Source: Pilaira anomala (taxonomy: Eukaryota; Mucoromycota; Mucoromycetes; Mucorales; Mucoraceae). From it: a stretch of 64,000 nt of DNA. The stretch lies in NCBI GenBank assembly GCA_025716855.1, contig JAIXMQ010000021.1, positions 186,001-250,000 on the forward strand, read 5' to 3'. Made by a program: the position numbers and the translations under genes. This document shows, in pieces, positions 21,807-32,893 of the stretch; the first letter of the stretch is position 1; each line of letters starts with the position of its first letter. Under the pieces are notes generated by a model. The model saw only the letters and a program-made list of their open reading frames with translations, had not been told where the DNA came from and ran no database searches.

Positions 21807-23565
21807 ATGATTAGAATACAACGCTTGATATATTATATTTGTATTCTTTTATTTTTTGGATTTATTTCATTTACTATATTACCTAGTTTGAAAGTAGTTG
21901 GACCTACACCATCTCCAGTCGAAGTGAATGATGTTGTTATTGAAGTACCACCAAAAAAGTCCAACTATGACCCTAACGAAGAAAAGTACTTGTCTTGGTT
22001 CCCTCACAGGTAAAAAAATAATAATAATAATAATAATAATATATAGTAATATTTATTTTCATATATCATCAGTGATTTCCCTGAACAACAAGAAGCGTTT
22101 AGAAATGGACTCCGACTTGCTTTAGAAACAAAGCGTACGATTATTGCACCTATGCTTCGAATCAATAATATATATCCATGGATGCCATTTGAAGAATTAG
22201 CTAAACGATATGAAGCACAAGACAAGTCAAAATTAAGAGAGGCCTGTGAAAAGAAAACGACCGACTGGCGTACTGAATTAGAAGGTTGCGATACAATCAA
22301 CGATTGGTTTGAGATTCCATGGTCTAGTATCATGGATCTCAAGACAATCAAGAGAGAATATGGTATTCGTATCATTGAACGTACAAATGGACACGGTTGG
22401 GGTATTCATGAATCCGCTTTACAAGAAAAGATCCGACCTGAAGATGTAGCCATTGTAGATGTCATGACTTACAAGGAAAACGGTACAAACTGGGAACGAA
22501 TCGATACTGAAAAACAAGAAATAAAAGAAAACAAATTCACAAGTTGGATTCAACAAAACTTTTTAGCAGCAAGGACCGAAGAGAAATTAACTGAACCTTT
22601 GAAATATGTCTTGACTGAAGATAAATTGATGGAGATCGATGCTAAAATCATTCAATTTGGCGCTTTAAGTTCAGCTGCTAGGTATGCTACCAGTACTTCT
22701 GAAATTCAATTAGATCTTCGAAAGGCCATGATGAAGTCAAGATTTAACGTACCAAATCAATTAACTACCATGACAAAACAAGCAAATGATATCGTAACCG
22801 CATTAGGTGGTAAATTTCAATACAGTACTTTGATCTTGAACCTTTCAAAATTAGTTGCTTTGGATGCTCGTGCAGGTACCATTCAAAATTTATCTGTAGA
22901 TGGTCCTAATAACATCAAGAAAGTAAATATCGATGAACAACCCAATTCAATGGAAGGTTTAACTCAAGATGCTAAAAATGAATTAATGGAAGCTGTCGTA
23001 CTTGAAATCTTTGGTGATATTCCAATCAATCAAGCCATTTCTGCTGCCATGCCAATCAAGCCTGAAACTAAATTATCCGAGTTATTAAAAAGAGGTGCTG
23101 GTAAAACCATCAAGTCTACAACGGAGAGACGTGAATTATTAGACGCTTGTGTAGATTATCATAAAAATGTAGAGACAAGATATCCTGTATATTATTTAAT
23201 GAATGATATGGGCGTTGCTCCTGAGACACGTCCTGATATCTTTGAACCACTTACCAAGATGTTTCCTTGTATCTTTTCTACTGCCGATATGAAGAAATGG
23301 GGAATTCAATCGGATACGTGGGCCAATGATGAACTTCAATTAGATGATCCAAATGTAAATTATGAGAAATTACTTCAACCTCTACTTGATATTTTAATTG
23401 CTGGAAAAGGTATAAATCAATTTTTTTTAAAAAAAAAAAAAAAAAATGTGATTAAATAACTACGTCAATAACTCACTTTTTTATTTATTTATTTAAGGAT
23501 ATTCATTTTTCGAAATTCCAACAACGCCTTTAACTAGATTCCTTAATTGGAGCCCCAAAGCATAA
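21807..23565 (+). CDS. Type II membrane protein, putative fucosyltransferase-like glycosyltransferase
   Basis: Exons 21807-22009, 22073-23409 and 23498-23565 encode 535 residues. A short cytoplasmic tail (MIRIQR) is followed by one membrane anchor at about 7-30 and a large lumenal domain. The segment EEKYLSWFPHSDFPEQQEAF, followed by RNGLRLALETKRTIIAPML, resembles the N-terminal motif of fungal O-fucosyltransferase-like proteins, in which (Y)LP(H)SGFxNQ is followed by a list of leucines and a PP motif. The final exon supplies GYSFFEIPTTPLTRFLNW. The topology suits a Golgi glycosyltransferase. Catalytic residues cannot be assigned by eye, so the enzyme class is inference from the anchor and that single motif. 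Confidence 0.6.
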
Positions 23566-23744
23566 ACAATATAATTAACCGTGTGGGGAAAAATAAAAAA
23601 GATGAAACTTTTGTCGTCGTTGTCAAATGATGTCATGATTAACTCATGCAAAAAAAAAAATATATATATATTTATATAAATACTTGTTCGATCTTGTTAG
23701 ATTACTTTTTTTCTTTTTCTTTTTCTTCACTTAAATTTTCTATT

Positions 23745-26133
23745 ATGTACAAAGTTTCATTAAATACAACAAAAAAATCACTTTCACAACGTGCCATGTC
23801 TACTCACACTAGACCACGTCAAGGTGGTTTAAGTAAACTCATGGTAGGTGGTCTTGCACTTTCTGCTGCAGGTGTAGCTTATTATCAACATTATCAAAAA
23901 GACAATGGTAAAAAAATTATTATATATAACTGGTCAATGCAAAAAAAAAAAAAAATAATTTCCTCTTCCTCTAACTGAAACATTTTTTTTTTTTTTTTTT
24001 TTTCATGTCTTAGATTTTTACAACGGTCATACAGATCCTTATGCAAAGCATGAATCCAAAGAAGCAGTAAAAGAATTAGGTAAAGCAGGTGATCATCTCA
24101 AGAACTCTGCCGGACACGCTGCAGATGCAGCACGTAGTTCTCTCTCCACTGTTAAGGACGAAGCCCAATCCTTTGTTTCCTCTACACACGTACCCGAAGC
24201 ACAACGTGACCCTAACCGTGGTAGTTACGTTGAAAACAAATTAAAGACCGTTGAAAACGATGTAAAGGACGATATCAAGAAAACAGCTCACTTCTTCACT
24301 ACCACTAAGGATGTCCATGATCCTCGTCTGCATGATGAAGCCGAGGCCTTTAAGGCAACAAGCCATGTACCCGAAAGCACACGGGATCCTAACCGTACCG
24401 CCTTACTCGCAAAAGATAAATTAAAGGAAGTTGAACAAGACGTTGAGAAAAAGGCTTCTAGTTTCTTTGGCAGCAGCAGCAGTAGCAACAGCTCCAACAA
24501 CAACAACAACAACAACAATAAAACAACCATTGAACATAACCCCTTGGTCAAGGAAAAATTAACTACAGACAGAACCAAATCCGATAAAGAAATCAAGTTG
24601 GAACACCATGCTCAACACAACGTACGGGATACATCTCCTTTGGTCTCTAAAGATACTGAGAAAGTAAAGCCTGTTTGGGACGAGAAGAAGAAATCAAGCA
24701 TTGAACAAGAAATCAAGGCAGGTTTAGAAGATACAACCCATAGCGTCATGGACACAACCTCCGCTTTAGGTCACGGTATCAAATCAAGTATCTACAGTTT
24801 ATTCGGTGCAAACCCTGACCCCGTACAAGAGAAATTCGTCAACGGCGGCCGTGAACGTTGGGAATCTCGCCTAGGCGCTGAAAATGTCTTACCTTCTCGT
24901 ACCGATCAAGACATCATTGATGCAACCAAACCGGGTTCACCGGGTAAAAAGGGAACCTCGTTTGACTTTTATGGTGTAGCCGAATCCGAAGGAAACCCAA
25001 TGGTCCAAGAGAAATTAAATAAAAACAAGACTAAACCCCTTTGGGAAACAAGTTTAGAAGAACACGCTCAAGAGGTCGTACGTGATACCTCGACCTTGGT
25101 CGATAAGGATACGCAAAAGGTCCGTCAAGGTGTTTGGGATGCTAAAATTAACGCAAACGATAAATCAAGTGGTGCCATCCACTATACACCCCCAAAGGAA
25201 TCTTTTTGGTCCAGTTTGTTTGGTGGTAGTTCTTCTCATCCTCAAAAGGAATCTGTGGAACAAGAAGTAAAAGACGACTGGAAAGGTTTAAAGAATAAGG
25301 CCGAGGAGACTAAAGATGACGTCAAGAGAAGCGCTTCGAATGCTTGGGATCAAGCTAAACATAAGGCCGAGGACCAAGCCAATCGTGTCAAGTCCAATGT
25401 AGATTCCACCGTCAACGATCTCTCTCAAAAATCCAAGCAAGAGACAAGTCGTCTTGAATCTGGCTGGAATAACTTGAAAAATGAAGTAAGTCACGATACT
25501 GAAGATGCGCGTCAAAAGGTGGAAGATACGGCTTCTTCCATCTCTGATAAATTCCGAACCGAAACCAACCAAGTCAAGAAGACCACGCAAGATGCTAAGG
25601 ACGAAAGTACCCGTCTCGCTCGTCGTGCTTCCAACGAAGTCGGTCAAAAGGCGGAAGAAGTCAAGGACGAAAGCACTCGTCTCGCTCGTCGTGCTTCCGA
25701 CACCATCTCTACCAAAGCACAAGAAGCCAAGGACGAAACGCTGAATTTAACTCGCTCAGCTTCCAATCAAATCTATCAAGCCGCTGAAAATGTAAAGGAA
25801 AAGGCGGAAGATACTGCAAGCAGTCTTTACCAAAAGAGCGCAAATCAAGTCAAGTCGGCTAAACAAATCGCGGATCAAGATATCCATTGGGCTAAAGATA
25901 AATTAGAGGATGGTGTTCAAAACGTAAAGTCAAGTCTCACCGAGGCCAAGGACGAAGTGGGTCGTTTGTTCGGTACCGTAGGTCGTGATGATGAAACTGG
26001 CTATACGGGTTCCGTCGTACGCGGTGAAAAGTTCGCTGAAGATGAAGCTGGTCAATTAAGACCCACTCGTCAAAACGTTGAGAAAAAACCCGCTGAAGTT
26101 GTCGTTGAAGAAGCAAATAGTAAAACCATGTAA
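23745..26133 (+). CDS. Large LEA-like repeat protein with a mitochondrial-type leader
   Basis: Exons 23745-23907 and 24014-26133 encode 760 residues. The N-terminus (MYKVSLNTTKKSLSQRAMST) is basic and Ser/Thr-rich, like a mitochondrial presequence, and is followed by a short hydrophobic GGLALSAAGVAYY segment. The rest is very hydrophilic. Amphipathic 11-mer-like units such as AKDESTRLARRASNEVGQK occur repeatedly between residues about 500 and 680, and VPEAQRDPNR/VPESTRDPNR occurs twice nearer the N-terminus. A poly-Asn stretch lies near residue 220. This composition resembles group 3 LEA proteins, which protect membranes or enzymes during desiccation. Organelle targeting is inferred. The in-frame ATG upstream at 23646 is less likely because it precedes an intron-like T tract. 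Confidence 0.7.
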
Positions 26134-26320
26134 AAAAACATATAAAATTCTTTACTTATCGTTATAAAAAAAAAAAAAATCTTCACATTTGTAAATATAT
26201 TTCTAAATAAATAAATAAAAAAAAAAAACTCTTTTAAAAATATACTATTATAATGTCAATCTTACGTCAAATAAAGTGTGGGTAATTTACAATAAACGCA
26301 TGATATTCAACAATGGGGAC

Positions 26321-26351
<31 letters not shown>

Positions 26352-26794
26352 CTACTACTCATGATCTTTTGCAGATCCCGGGAAAAGAACAAAGTAGATC
26401 CCTTTTTTTTTTTACAAAATTGGCTTAGCTGATTTTTCTGCAATAAAAACTTATTTTTTTCCCCATTTGTGCATGACTCTTGTAAAAAAAAAAAAGATGT
26501 GATAATAACAAATGTCAAATTATTTGACCTTACCTTTTGAAGATATTTAGAAAATAATACAAAACAGAATAAGTGATGCTCATTTTATTTGTAAATTAAA
26601 GAGAATGAGAAATACTTCTTCTTGACATTCAGCAATTGATTGTTTAATACATTTTGCATGAAATTTATGAACGCCCCCCATCAAACAGAAGCAAAAGGTT
26701 TCGGCGATTCAACGTTTTAAAAAAAAAAAAAAAAAAATTCCTTCGTTTTCTCCACTTCTCTTTTTTTTTTTTTTTTTTTTTTACGCACACACAT
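26134..26794. other. Intergenic, no gene seen
   Basis: Contains poly-A runs (one of about 27 bases at 26324-26350) and a T22 run just upstream of the next ATG. Minus-strand frames here are Phe-rich artefacts. Confidence 0.5.
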
Positions 26795-27949
26795 ATGGTA
26801 CATCAATTAAACGCTTTACCCTTCGAAATCTTGAAAGAAATATTCAAATATCTCAACAAACCAGAATGTAATCCAGGAATAAAACCCGGTGCATCCACAC
26901 GAGAAGACCTCAAGAACTGTTTATTAGTATCCAGGTCATGGCACACGGCAGCGCATGAATTCTTTGCACATCAAATTTCAATTACCGTAGCCGACTTTGC
27001 ATTCAACGATTTATTGACCGACATCAAGTACTTTGCACACAAAGTCAAATCAATCACTTTAGATAAACCCTGTTCTTCTGCTTCGCATTTCTACGATGAT
27101 GGAGGAGGCGGCGGCGGCGATACGCAAAAATGGTCCCAGTTTCTTGAAATCCTACTCGCTTGTAAAAACCTGGTCTCGGTCAAATTTTTACCGAGTAACG
27201 TCTATGGCTACCTAGACTCCATCCTTCACGCCTTCAAAAAACTACCCAGCAGCATTCAATCGTTTGTGATTGTTGATCTCGATCGCTCAAATTATCTCAC
27301 AAGACAACTTCATCTAAAACTCAATATGGCTTATCATAAAAGAATTACCAACTTAACCATGGCTTCTTCTCTGGATATTTCAAACTTTAGATTGTTTGAA
27401 AATCTGGTTCAGTTCATTGGCTATTTTCCTTGCTTGGCTTCTTTTACTTTGATTGTACATACCTGGGATCCGGATGAGGCTGTCATTGATTTAAATCAAC
27501 TGTTTCTTGCCGCACCAAATCTACAAGAACTGAAGTTGGGTCATCTACAAGCCATTCATTGTGATTCATTAGGGAAAAATCAAATACTAGACATACCAGA
27601 ACAATTCACAAGTCTAGATATAAAAACTGAAGTCATGGATTTAAATGCATTAAAATATATCGCCACACGATTTGGGAATATGCATCAACTGTTTTTAGAT
27701 ATTGGATCACTATGGGCTGATGTATCACTTTCTGACAATGACACCTTACAGTTATTTCATGATCTAGAAACAATTACTGCTCGCATAAAATTATTAGATA
27801 TAAGCTATATAAATAATGGTGTTCGTTATCATTTAGGAAATGGGAAAGAACAACAACTTGCTGATCCGAATGAAGCTACGTATATCAAATTCGAGGCATT
27901 TGATTATGGTCAGCAGGCTTACCAAAGATATGCAAGTTCTAGTGATTAG
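26795..27949 (+). CDS. F-box protein, paralogue 1 of a local family
   Basis: A single exon of 384 residues from ATG 26795. A longer frame starts upstream at a TTG and runs through poly-Lys and poly-Phe, so the ATG is preferred. Residues 5-60 form an F-box: LNALPFEILKEIFKYL, then CLLVSRSWHTAAHEFF. The remainder looks like irregular leucine-rich segments, with conserved blocks shared with the proteins at 30961 and 41238, for example MDLNALKYIATRFGNMHQLFL and the C-terminal VRYHLGNG. F-box proteins recruit substrates to SCF ubiquitin ligases. The substrate is unknown. A poly-Gly insertion (GGGGGG) occurs near residue 108. Confidence 0.8.
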   Translation: MVHQLNALPFEILKEIFKYLNKPECNPGIKPGASTREDLKNCLLVSRSWHTAAHEFFAHQISITVADFAFNDLLTDIKYFAHKVKSITLDKPCSSASHFYDDGGGGGGDTQKWSQFLEILLACKNLVSVKFLPSNVYGYLDSILHAFKKLPSSIQSFVIVDLDRSNYLTRQLHLKLNMAYHKRITNLTMASSLDISNFRLFENLVQFIGYFPCLASFTLIVHTWDPDEAVIDLNQLFLAAPNLQELKLGHLQAIHCDSLGKNQILDIPEQFTSLDIKTEVMDLNALKYIATRFGNMHQLFLDIGSLWADVSLSDNDTLQLFHDLETITARIKLLDISYINNGVRYHLGNGKEQQLADPNEATYIKFEAFDYGQQAYQRYASSSD

Positions 27950-28044
27950 GCTGGGAAGGGTTTAATTTATCTGTGTATATAAATATATATATAGGTTATC
28001 TAAAGAAATAAAAGAAATATCCTGGCCAGTTATAAAAAAATTAA
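27950..28044. other. Spacer between F-box 1 and the large repeat element
   Basis: Short AT-rich spacer with no feature beyond a possible 3' end region. Confidence 0.4.
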
Positions 28045-30475
28045 GCGTCTCCCACCTGGACTTCCTATAATACGGGAAATTATCACCCACTCATTTTTTC
28101 CTCAGTCTTTTTCTGAAAAAAAAAAAAAAAAAGAGCAAATCCTCTTAAATTTACAATTTCAATACAGTAGCAAAGCTTCTTTACGCTGTAATACGCATTT
28201 ACTGACCTTCATCGGGTTTTTTTTTTATAAAGTAAAAGGAGGTAGACGCCTGTATTAGTCAAAAGTTTTTTTTTTTTTTTCTTATAGCGAGAGATAAAGT
28301 TTTCAGCCAATTAAATCATCTAAAAAAGTTAAAAAGTATATTTTTTAGGGTGTCCATAGGTTTGTTGGAGTGTGTAACGTTACACTCTGCGCGAAAACAG
28401 CTATACGCACTACAATGCCCTATGGACGCCCCTTTTTTAGGCCTAAAATAGAAAAAAAAATCGAGATATTGACAAAATTTTCTTTCTTGTCAAATTAAAG
28501 TCATCTTAAATCAATGATTCTAATATACAATATGATATACAGTCGATGCAGAATTTAATGGCACATCTTTTTACGGATTGAAAATGATATGTCTAGATGC
28601 ATAAAATATACTTGCTCTAACAAAAACTGTAATTCAACTTTCTTACAATAGTCATTCATCTTTATAATTACTTTACTTTGATTTTTACATCATTTGAAAG
28701 AGCTTCAAATTTTACCTTAGACGTCAAAAAAAAGCTAAGCTATAAAAGCTTTTTAATGTCAAGATATATTCACATTTAAAAATCATGAAAAAATCCAAAG
28801 GTCGGGACCTGCTGATTTTTACCTAAAAATTCACTTTTTTCCCCTTTTTCCGATCATTTCATTGGCTCGTTAATTTAGAGCCATCTCACTTAAATTACAC
28901 ACACCACTTTAGTATCTACACACACCACATATTTAAGCCCAGAAAACCTTTCTTGTCAAAGTAAAGTCATTCAATGTTAACTATTCTATTATACAATACT
29001 ATATCCAGAAAATTCTAAATTTATATGGGCAGATGATTGTAGATAAAGATGTATCTTTTTATATGTAAAAAATATACTTTTTCTAACAAAAACTGTTTTC
29101 CTTACATGCACTACAAATGGAGAGTGCATGTAGCATGGTCTACACACACTTCGTTTTTCGGTCCCAGAAATCAAAATTTTGACAAAAAATACCTTCTTGT
29201 CAAAGTAACGTCCCTCTAAATCAACTATTTCATTAAACAATATGGTATACAGAAAGTGTAGAATTTAAAGGCGCATCTTTCTATATGATTTGATTTATAT
29301 TATTGGAAACAAAAAATATACTTGCCCTAACAAAAACTTTATTTCGTTTTCTGACAATAAACATAAATTATAATTATTACTTAGCTTTGATTTTTACATC
29401 ATTCGAAAGAGCGCAAAATTCTACATATGTCGTTAAAAGGCCAAGTTTTAAAACCTTTTTAATCTAAAGATGTATGGATATTTCTGAATTTTGAAAAAAT
29501 CCATAGGGGGGGACTAGCAAATTTTTCTAAAAAATGGAATTTTTTTCACAGCTTAAAAAAAATAAAAATTAGAAATGTAGATATATCTTTGTATTTAAAT
29601 GGTTTTAAAGTTTAGCTTTTTATTGATGTCTAAGGTAGAATTTGACGCTCTTTCGAATGGTGTAAAAATCAAAGTAGTATAATTATAAAGTTTAATAGTC
29701 ATTGCGAGAAAGCACAGCTTCTATTAGGACATGTATATTTTTTATATACAAGATAATAAATCTAAATGCATAGAAATCTTAGTTTTTAAATTCTACATCT
29801 TTGGAATATAACATTGTCTAACAAAATACGTCTGTATCCTGATTTGGTTTTTTTCCTGTTTTTGGACCTAAAAATTGAGATTTGGGTCCAAATTTCTTTC
29901 TTTTTAAATTAAAGTCTTTAATTTCACCTATTCTATTATACAATATAATATACAGTCAATGCAGAATTTGAAGGCGCATCTTTTTACTGATTTAGAATTA
30001 TTATTTTAGATATAAAAAATATACTTGCTCTAACAAAAACTGTATACCGTTTTTTTCGTAATATCTATTCATATTTGTTATTATTTTACTTTGATTTTTA
30101 CATCATTGAAAAGAGCGTCAAATTCTACATATATCCTTAAAAAGCCAAGCTTTAAAATATTTTTAATGTAAAGATGTATGGATATTTCTGATTTTTGAAA
30201 AAATCCAAAGGGGGTCAACTGGCTGATTTTTGGCTGAAAAATGTAATTTTTTTTCACTTTTTCCAATGATTTGATTGGCTCAAAAAAAAAATTTTGTTCG
30301 TTCCAACAAAAATGAAGTCTTTATCGAAAAGACTAATCCATGTCAGTAAACACGTAGAGTAAAGTAAAGGCTTTGATATTGTAACGCAACGGTAGTCTCG
30401 AAAATGACCGGTTTTTTTTTTTAAAAAAAAAATAACTGAGTGGGTAATGGAGTTTTCCGTATTAAAATAAAATGA
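28045..30475. mobile_element. Large non-coding inverted-repeat element, family A copy 1
   Basis: The left end (CCCACCTGGACTTCCTATAA, then ACGGGAAATTATCACCCAC) has its counterpart inverted at the right end (GTGGGTAATGGAGTTTTCCG at 30440-30459). Inside the ends, a second paired zone includes CGCATTTACTGACCTTCATC on the left and its inverse, GTCAGTAAACACGTA with TCGAAAAGACTAAT, on the right, so the inverted repeats extend at least 150 bp. A second, shorter copy at 51530-52345 matches both flanks, including GCCAATTAAATCATCTAAAA and AACGTTAC. No transposase frame exists in the 2.4 kb. It looks like a non-autonomous, foldback-like transposon of unassigned superfamily. Confidence 0.75.
28480..30290. 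repeat. Five related internal repeat units inside element A copy 1, one inverted
   Basis: A unit of up to about 400 bases recurs at roughly 28480-28880, 28945-29100 (partial), 29185-29560 and 29885-30290, and in opposite orientation at about 29580-29830. Shared landmarks are a TTCTTGTCAAA(T/G)TAAAGTC start, ACTTGCTCTAACAAAAACTG (28610 and 30023, with close variants at 29074 and 29321), TTTGATTTTTACATCATT (28679, 29389, 30092, inverse near 29660), and a G-rich run after AAATCCAAAGG. Units are diverged, so the array is old or was assembled from different copies. Confidence 0.7.
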
Positions 30476-30865
30476 GAGAACAAAAGACTATATAACTAGA
30501 CATGGAATTCTATTTGTAATGAGCTAGTACCACAAACATTATTTATATCCTATGTATTTTTTTTTTTGTTAAACATCACGGCATATTTAATAGTGAACAT
30601 GAAAAGGCATAGGTTTTTCCTACCTATCGTTTTGAGATTCTTTTATTAACTAAAGTGTCAATGATGAAATCATGAAGATATAGTAACAACAGCGTGCCTT
30701 GTTATTTATATATATCTTTTATTAGATAAAGTATCAAAACTCACAGTGTTAATGGGTAAAAAGGATCGGTTACAGTTGGACGATTGAAGTTGTACTACAG
30801 ATTCATCATAAGGTTTGACGAAGCAGTTACTTACGAAAGTGGCGAAGCAACATTAAATTAAAACC

Positions 30866-30874
30866 TATAAAAAG
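30866..30874 (+). promoter_or_regulatory. Putative TATA box of F-box gene 2
   Basis: TATAAAAAG lies about 95 bases upstream of the ATG at 30961 and is followed by a pyrimidine-rich leader, the usual arrangement for fungal core promoters. Inference from position and sequence only. Confidence 0.5.
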
Positions 30875-30960
30875 GTAACCACTACTCTTTTAGTTCTTTT
30901 AACTTCTTTTTTTTTTTTTTCTTTTATTATATAAAATAAATTTGTAAACAAAATCAACAA

Positions 30961-32022
30961 ATGCTACAAGATTTGAATAAAACTATACCAGTGGAGATAT
31001 TAAAAGGAATCTTTGAGAAGCTAGAGGAAAAAAAAGATCTCTTTACCTGTTTGTCTGTCTCTAAATCATGGTGCCTTGCAGCACAAGAGCTACTCAAGAA
31101 TGGAATACCTGTTTTCGTCTACGAGTCTGAACTATCAAGCATGTTAGAGGACATACCTTCTTTTGGATATAAAGTAAAATCGATTACACTGAAAGACCAA
31201 CCTGACTATATACACGACCGTTTAGCAAGCAGTCTTATTTTCCAAAAGATTTACCTGCAGTGTCCCAATATTGTTTCATTATTCTTCCGATTTACAGATG
31301 TCTATCATTACCTATATAATTTGCACCATAGTAAAGCAAAGTTATCTCTGCTTGATAATATTGATATCGATAATTTTGAAAGATGCCCTATCCAAACGCA
31401 AGAACTATATGCACGTATTCATGGTTTATATTTAAGAAAGACAATCAAGTCACTTAGTATAACAAGTGAATTCTATAGTTTATCATATGGATACGGAGCT
31501 AGTGATATAGACACGATGGTTTCAGGCTATCGTAGATTAACTACTTTAAAAATATTTGGGGAAAAATTAAAAGAAAATAAGTTGCGAATTGATTTGATAA
31601 ATATGTTTGAACTGTCTCCTCAACTAAAAGAAGTCATTATGCAGCAGGTGAAAGGTATCGGTTATTACAAGTGGCAAGAAAATGGATTAACAGCACATCC
31701 TAAAGTAACGAAATTAAGTGTGAAAACACAAAAAATGGATTTAAAGTCGTTGGAATATATTGCGACACATCTCAAAAAGCTCGAGTACTTGTATTTAGAT
31801 ATAGATAAATTGGTAGCGGATACAGACCTTTCAGAAAATGAATTAATGGTGTTGTTTAATGATTTAATCAGCCATACAAATAGAATTAAAAAGTTGTTTA
31901 TCAGCTACTGTTATGCTGGAATGAATTATTACTTGGAAAATGGAGGAAATCATCGTATTGAACCAGTTGAAGAGAATGATTCTTTTGATGGTGGCTTTAC
32001 CGGATTATTTACATTTGATTAA
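30961..32022 (+). CDS. F-box protein, paralogue 2 of a local family
   Basis: A single exon of 353 residues. The F-box is at 7-45 (KTIPVEILKGIFEKLEEKKD, then CLSVSKSWCLAAQELL). Downstream regions align with the neighbour at 26795: VKSITLKD against VKSITLDK, MDLKSLEYIATHLKKLEYLYL against MDLNALKYIATRFGNMHQLFL, and a C-terminal NYYLENGG against RYHLGNGK. The two genes are in the same orientation with the 2.4 kb element between them, so they are probably tandem duplicates later separated by the insertion. Substrate-adaptor role in SCF is inferred. Divergence suggests both are still under coding constraint, since neither has a stop or frameshift. Confidence 0.8.
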   Translation: MLQDLNKTIPVEILKGIFEKLEEKKDLFTCLSVSKSWCLAAQELLKNGIPVFVYESELSSMLEDIPSFGYKVKSITLKDQPDYIHDRLASSLIFQKIYLQCPNIVSLFFRFTDVYHYLYNLHHSKAKLSLLDNIDIDNFERCPIQTQELYARIHGLYLRKTIKSLSITSEFYSLSYGYGASDIDTMVSGYRRLTTLKIFGEKLKENKLRIDLINMFELSPQLKEVIMQQVKGIGYYKWQENGLTAHPKVTKLSVKTQKMDLKSLEYIATHLKKLEYLYLDIDKLVADTDLSENELMVLFNDLISHTNRIKKLFISYCYAGMNYYLENGGNHRIEPVEENDSFDGGFTGLFTFD

Positions 32023-32893
32023 TATCATTAGTAGCACATAATGATGATAATAGTTACAGCTGTAATCTTTTTTATTAAGAAGAAGAAAGAAATTAGAAGA
32101 GCAAAAGGCAGAAAAAGTAAAATAAATAAAGATATTTATGTACTTTTTACATTTTTTTATTCGACCGTCAATAGTATAAATAAATGAAATGAATGAAACA
32201 AAAGTGTTATTTCCTATGAACTCATAAAAAGCAGATATATCGCAAGAGAGTCATCAAAGTAAATCGAATGATTTTTTTTTTCATTCACTATGAAGAACGA
32301 ATTTACGAATCAAGCAAATTTTTTTTTTTTTTATGCACGTATCAAAGCCAATTTATAAAATAAAACACTTGGACCTGAGGAAGTCATGACTTTTCAGCGA
32401 ATTTTACTTTATTTATTTTATTCTTCTCATCGGGAGGAAACGAACTATTTTAGCTCTTAGTGATCCATTTTCATTTCAAACTGGCCAATTATTTTTTTCT
32501 TTGGAGGGGGGGGAGGGCCAACCTTTTTTCGTCGACTGCATGAAAATCAGATGGAGTTTTTTTTTTTTTTTTTTTTTTTTTGTGAAACTCGGATATTCAT
32601 TAAAAATAGGAACTACTTTTTTCGTCGACTGTAGTACAATACAAAAACGCTTGAACCTTTATTTAGTTTCTTCCACCAAAAGAAAAAAGCTTAAAATCGA
32701 GCAGCGCCTCAATCATGAACTTATGTATGTGTGTGTAACACATAAAGTAGTAACTTTTCTGATCCAAGACCCGGATAATTCATTTATTTCAGTAAATATA
32801 AATACATTGAAATAAAATCTCCATCTTTAAATTCACTTTCATCAAAGCAATTTTTTTTTTTTTTTTTAACAAGAACAAGACTTTCTCTTCAAG
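32023..32893. other. Intergenic, no gene seen
   Basis: AT-rich spacer with a T24 run near 32558-32581 and a G-rich tract near 32505-32516. The sequence TTTTTTCGTCGACTG occurs twice (near 32524 and 32619), a small direct repeat. The open frame 32501-32815 crosses the T run and is not credible. Confidence 0.45.

Noticed and set aside
26654..26794. 47-residue N-terminal extension of F-box protein 1
   Set aside because: Begins at TTG and runs through poly-Lys and poly-Phe homopolymers; the ATG at 26795 begins directly at the F-box.
32501..32815. 104-residue plus-strand frame
   Set aside because: Crosses a T24 run (poly-Phe) and lacks any domain or good start context.
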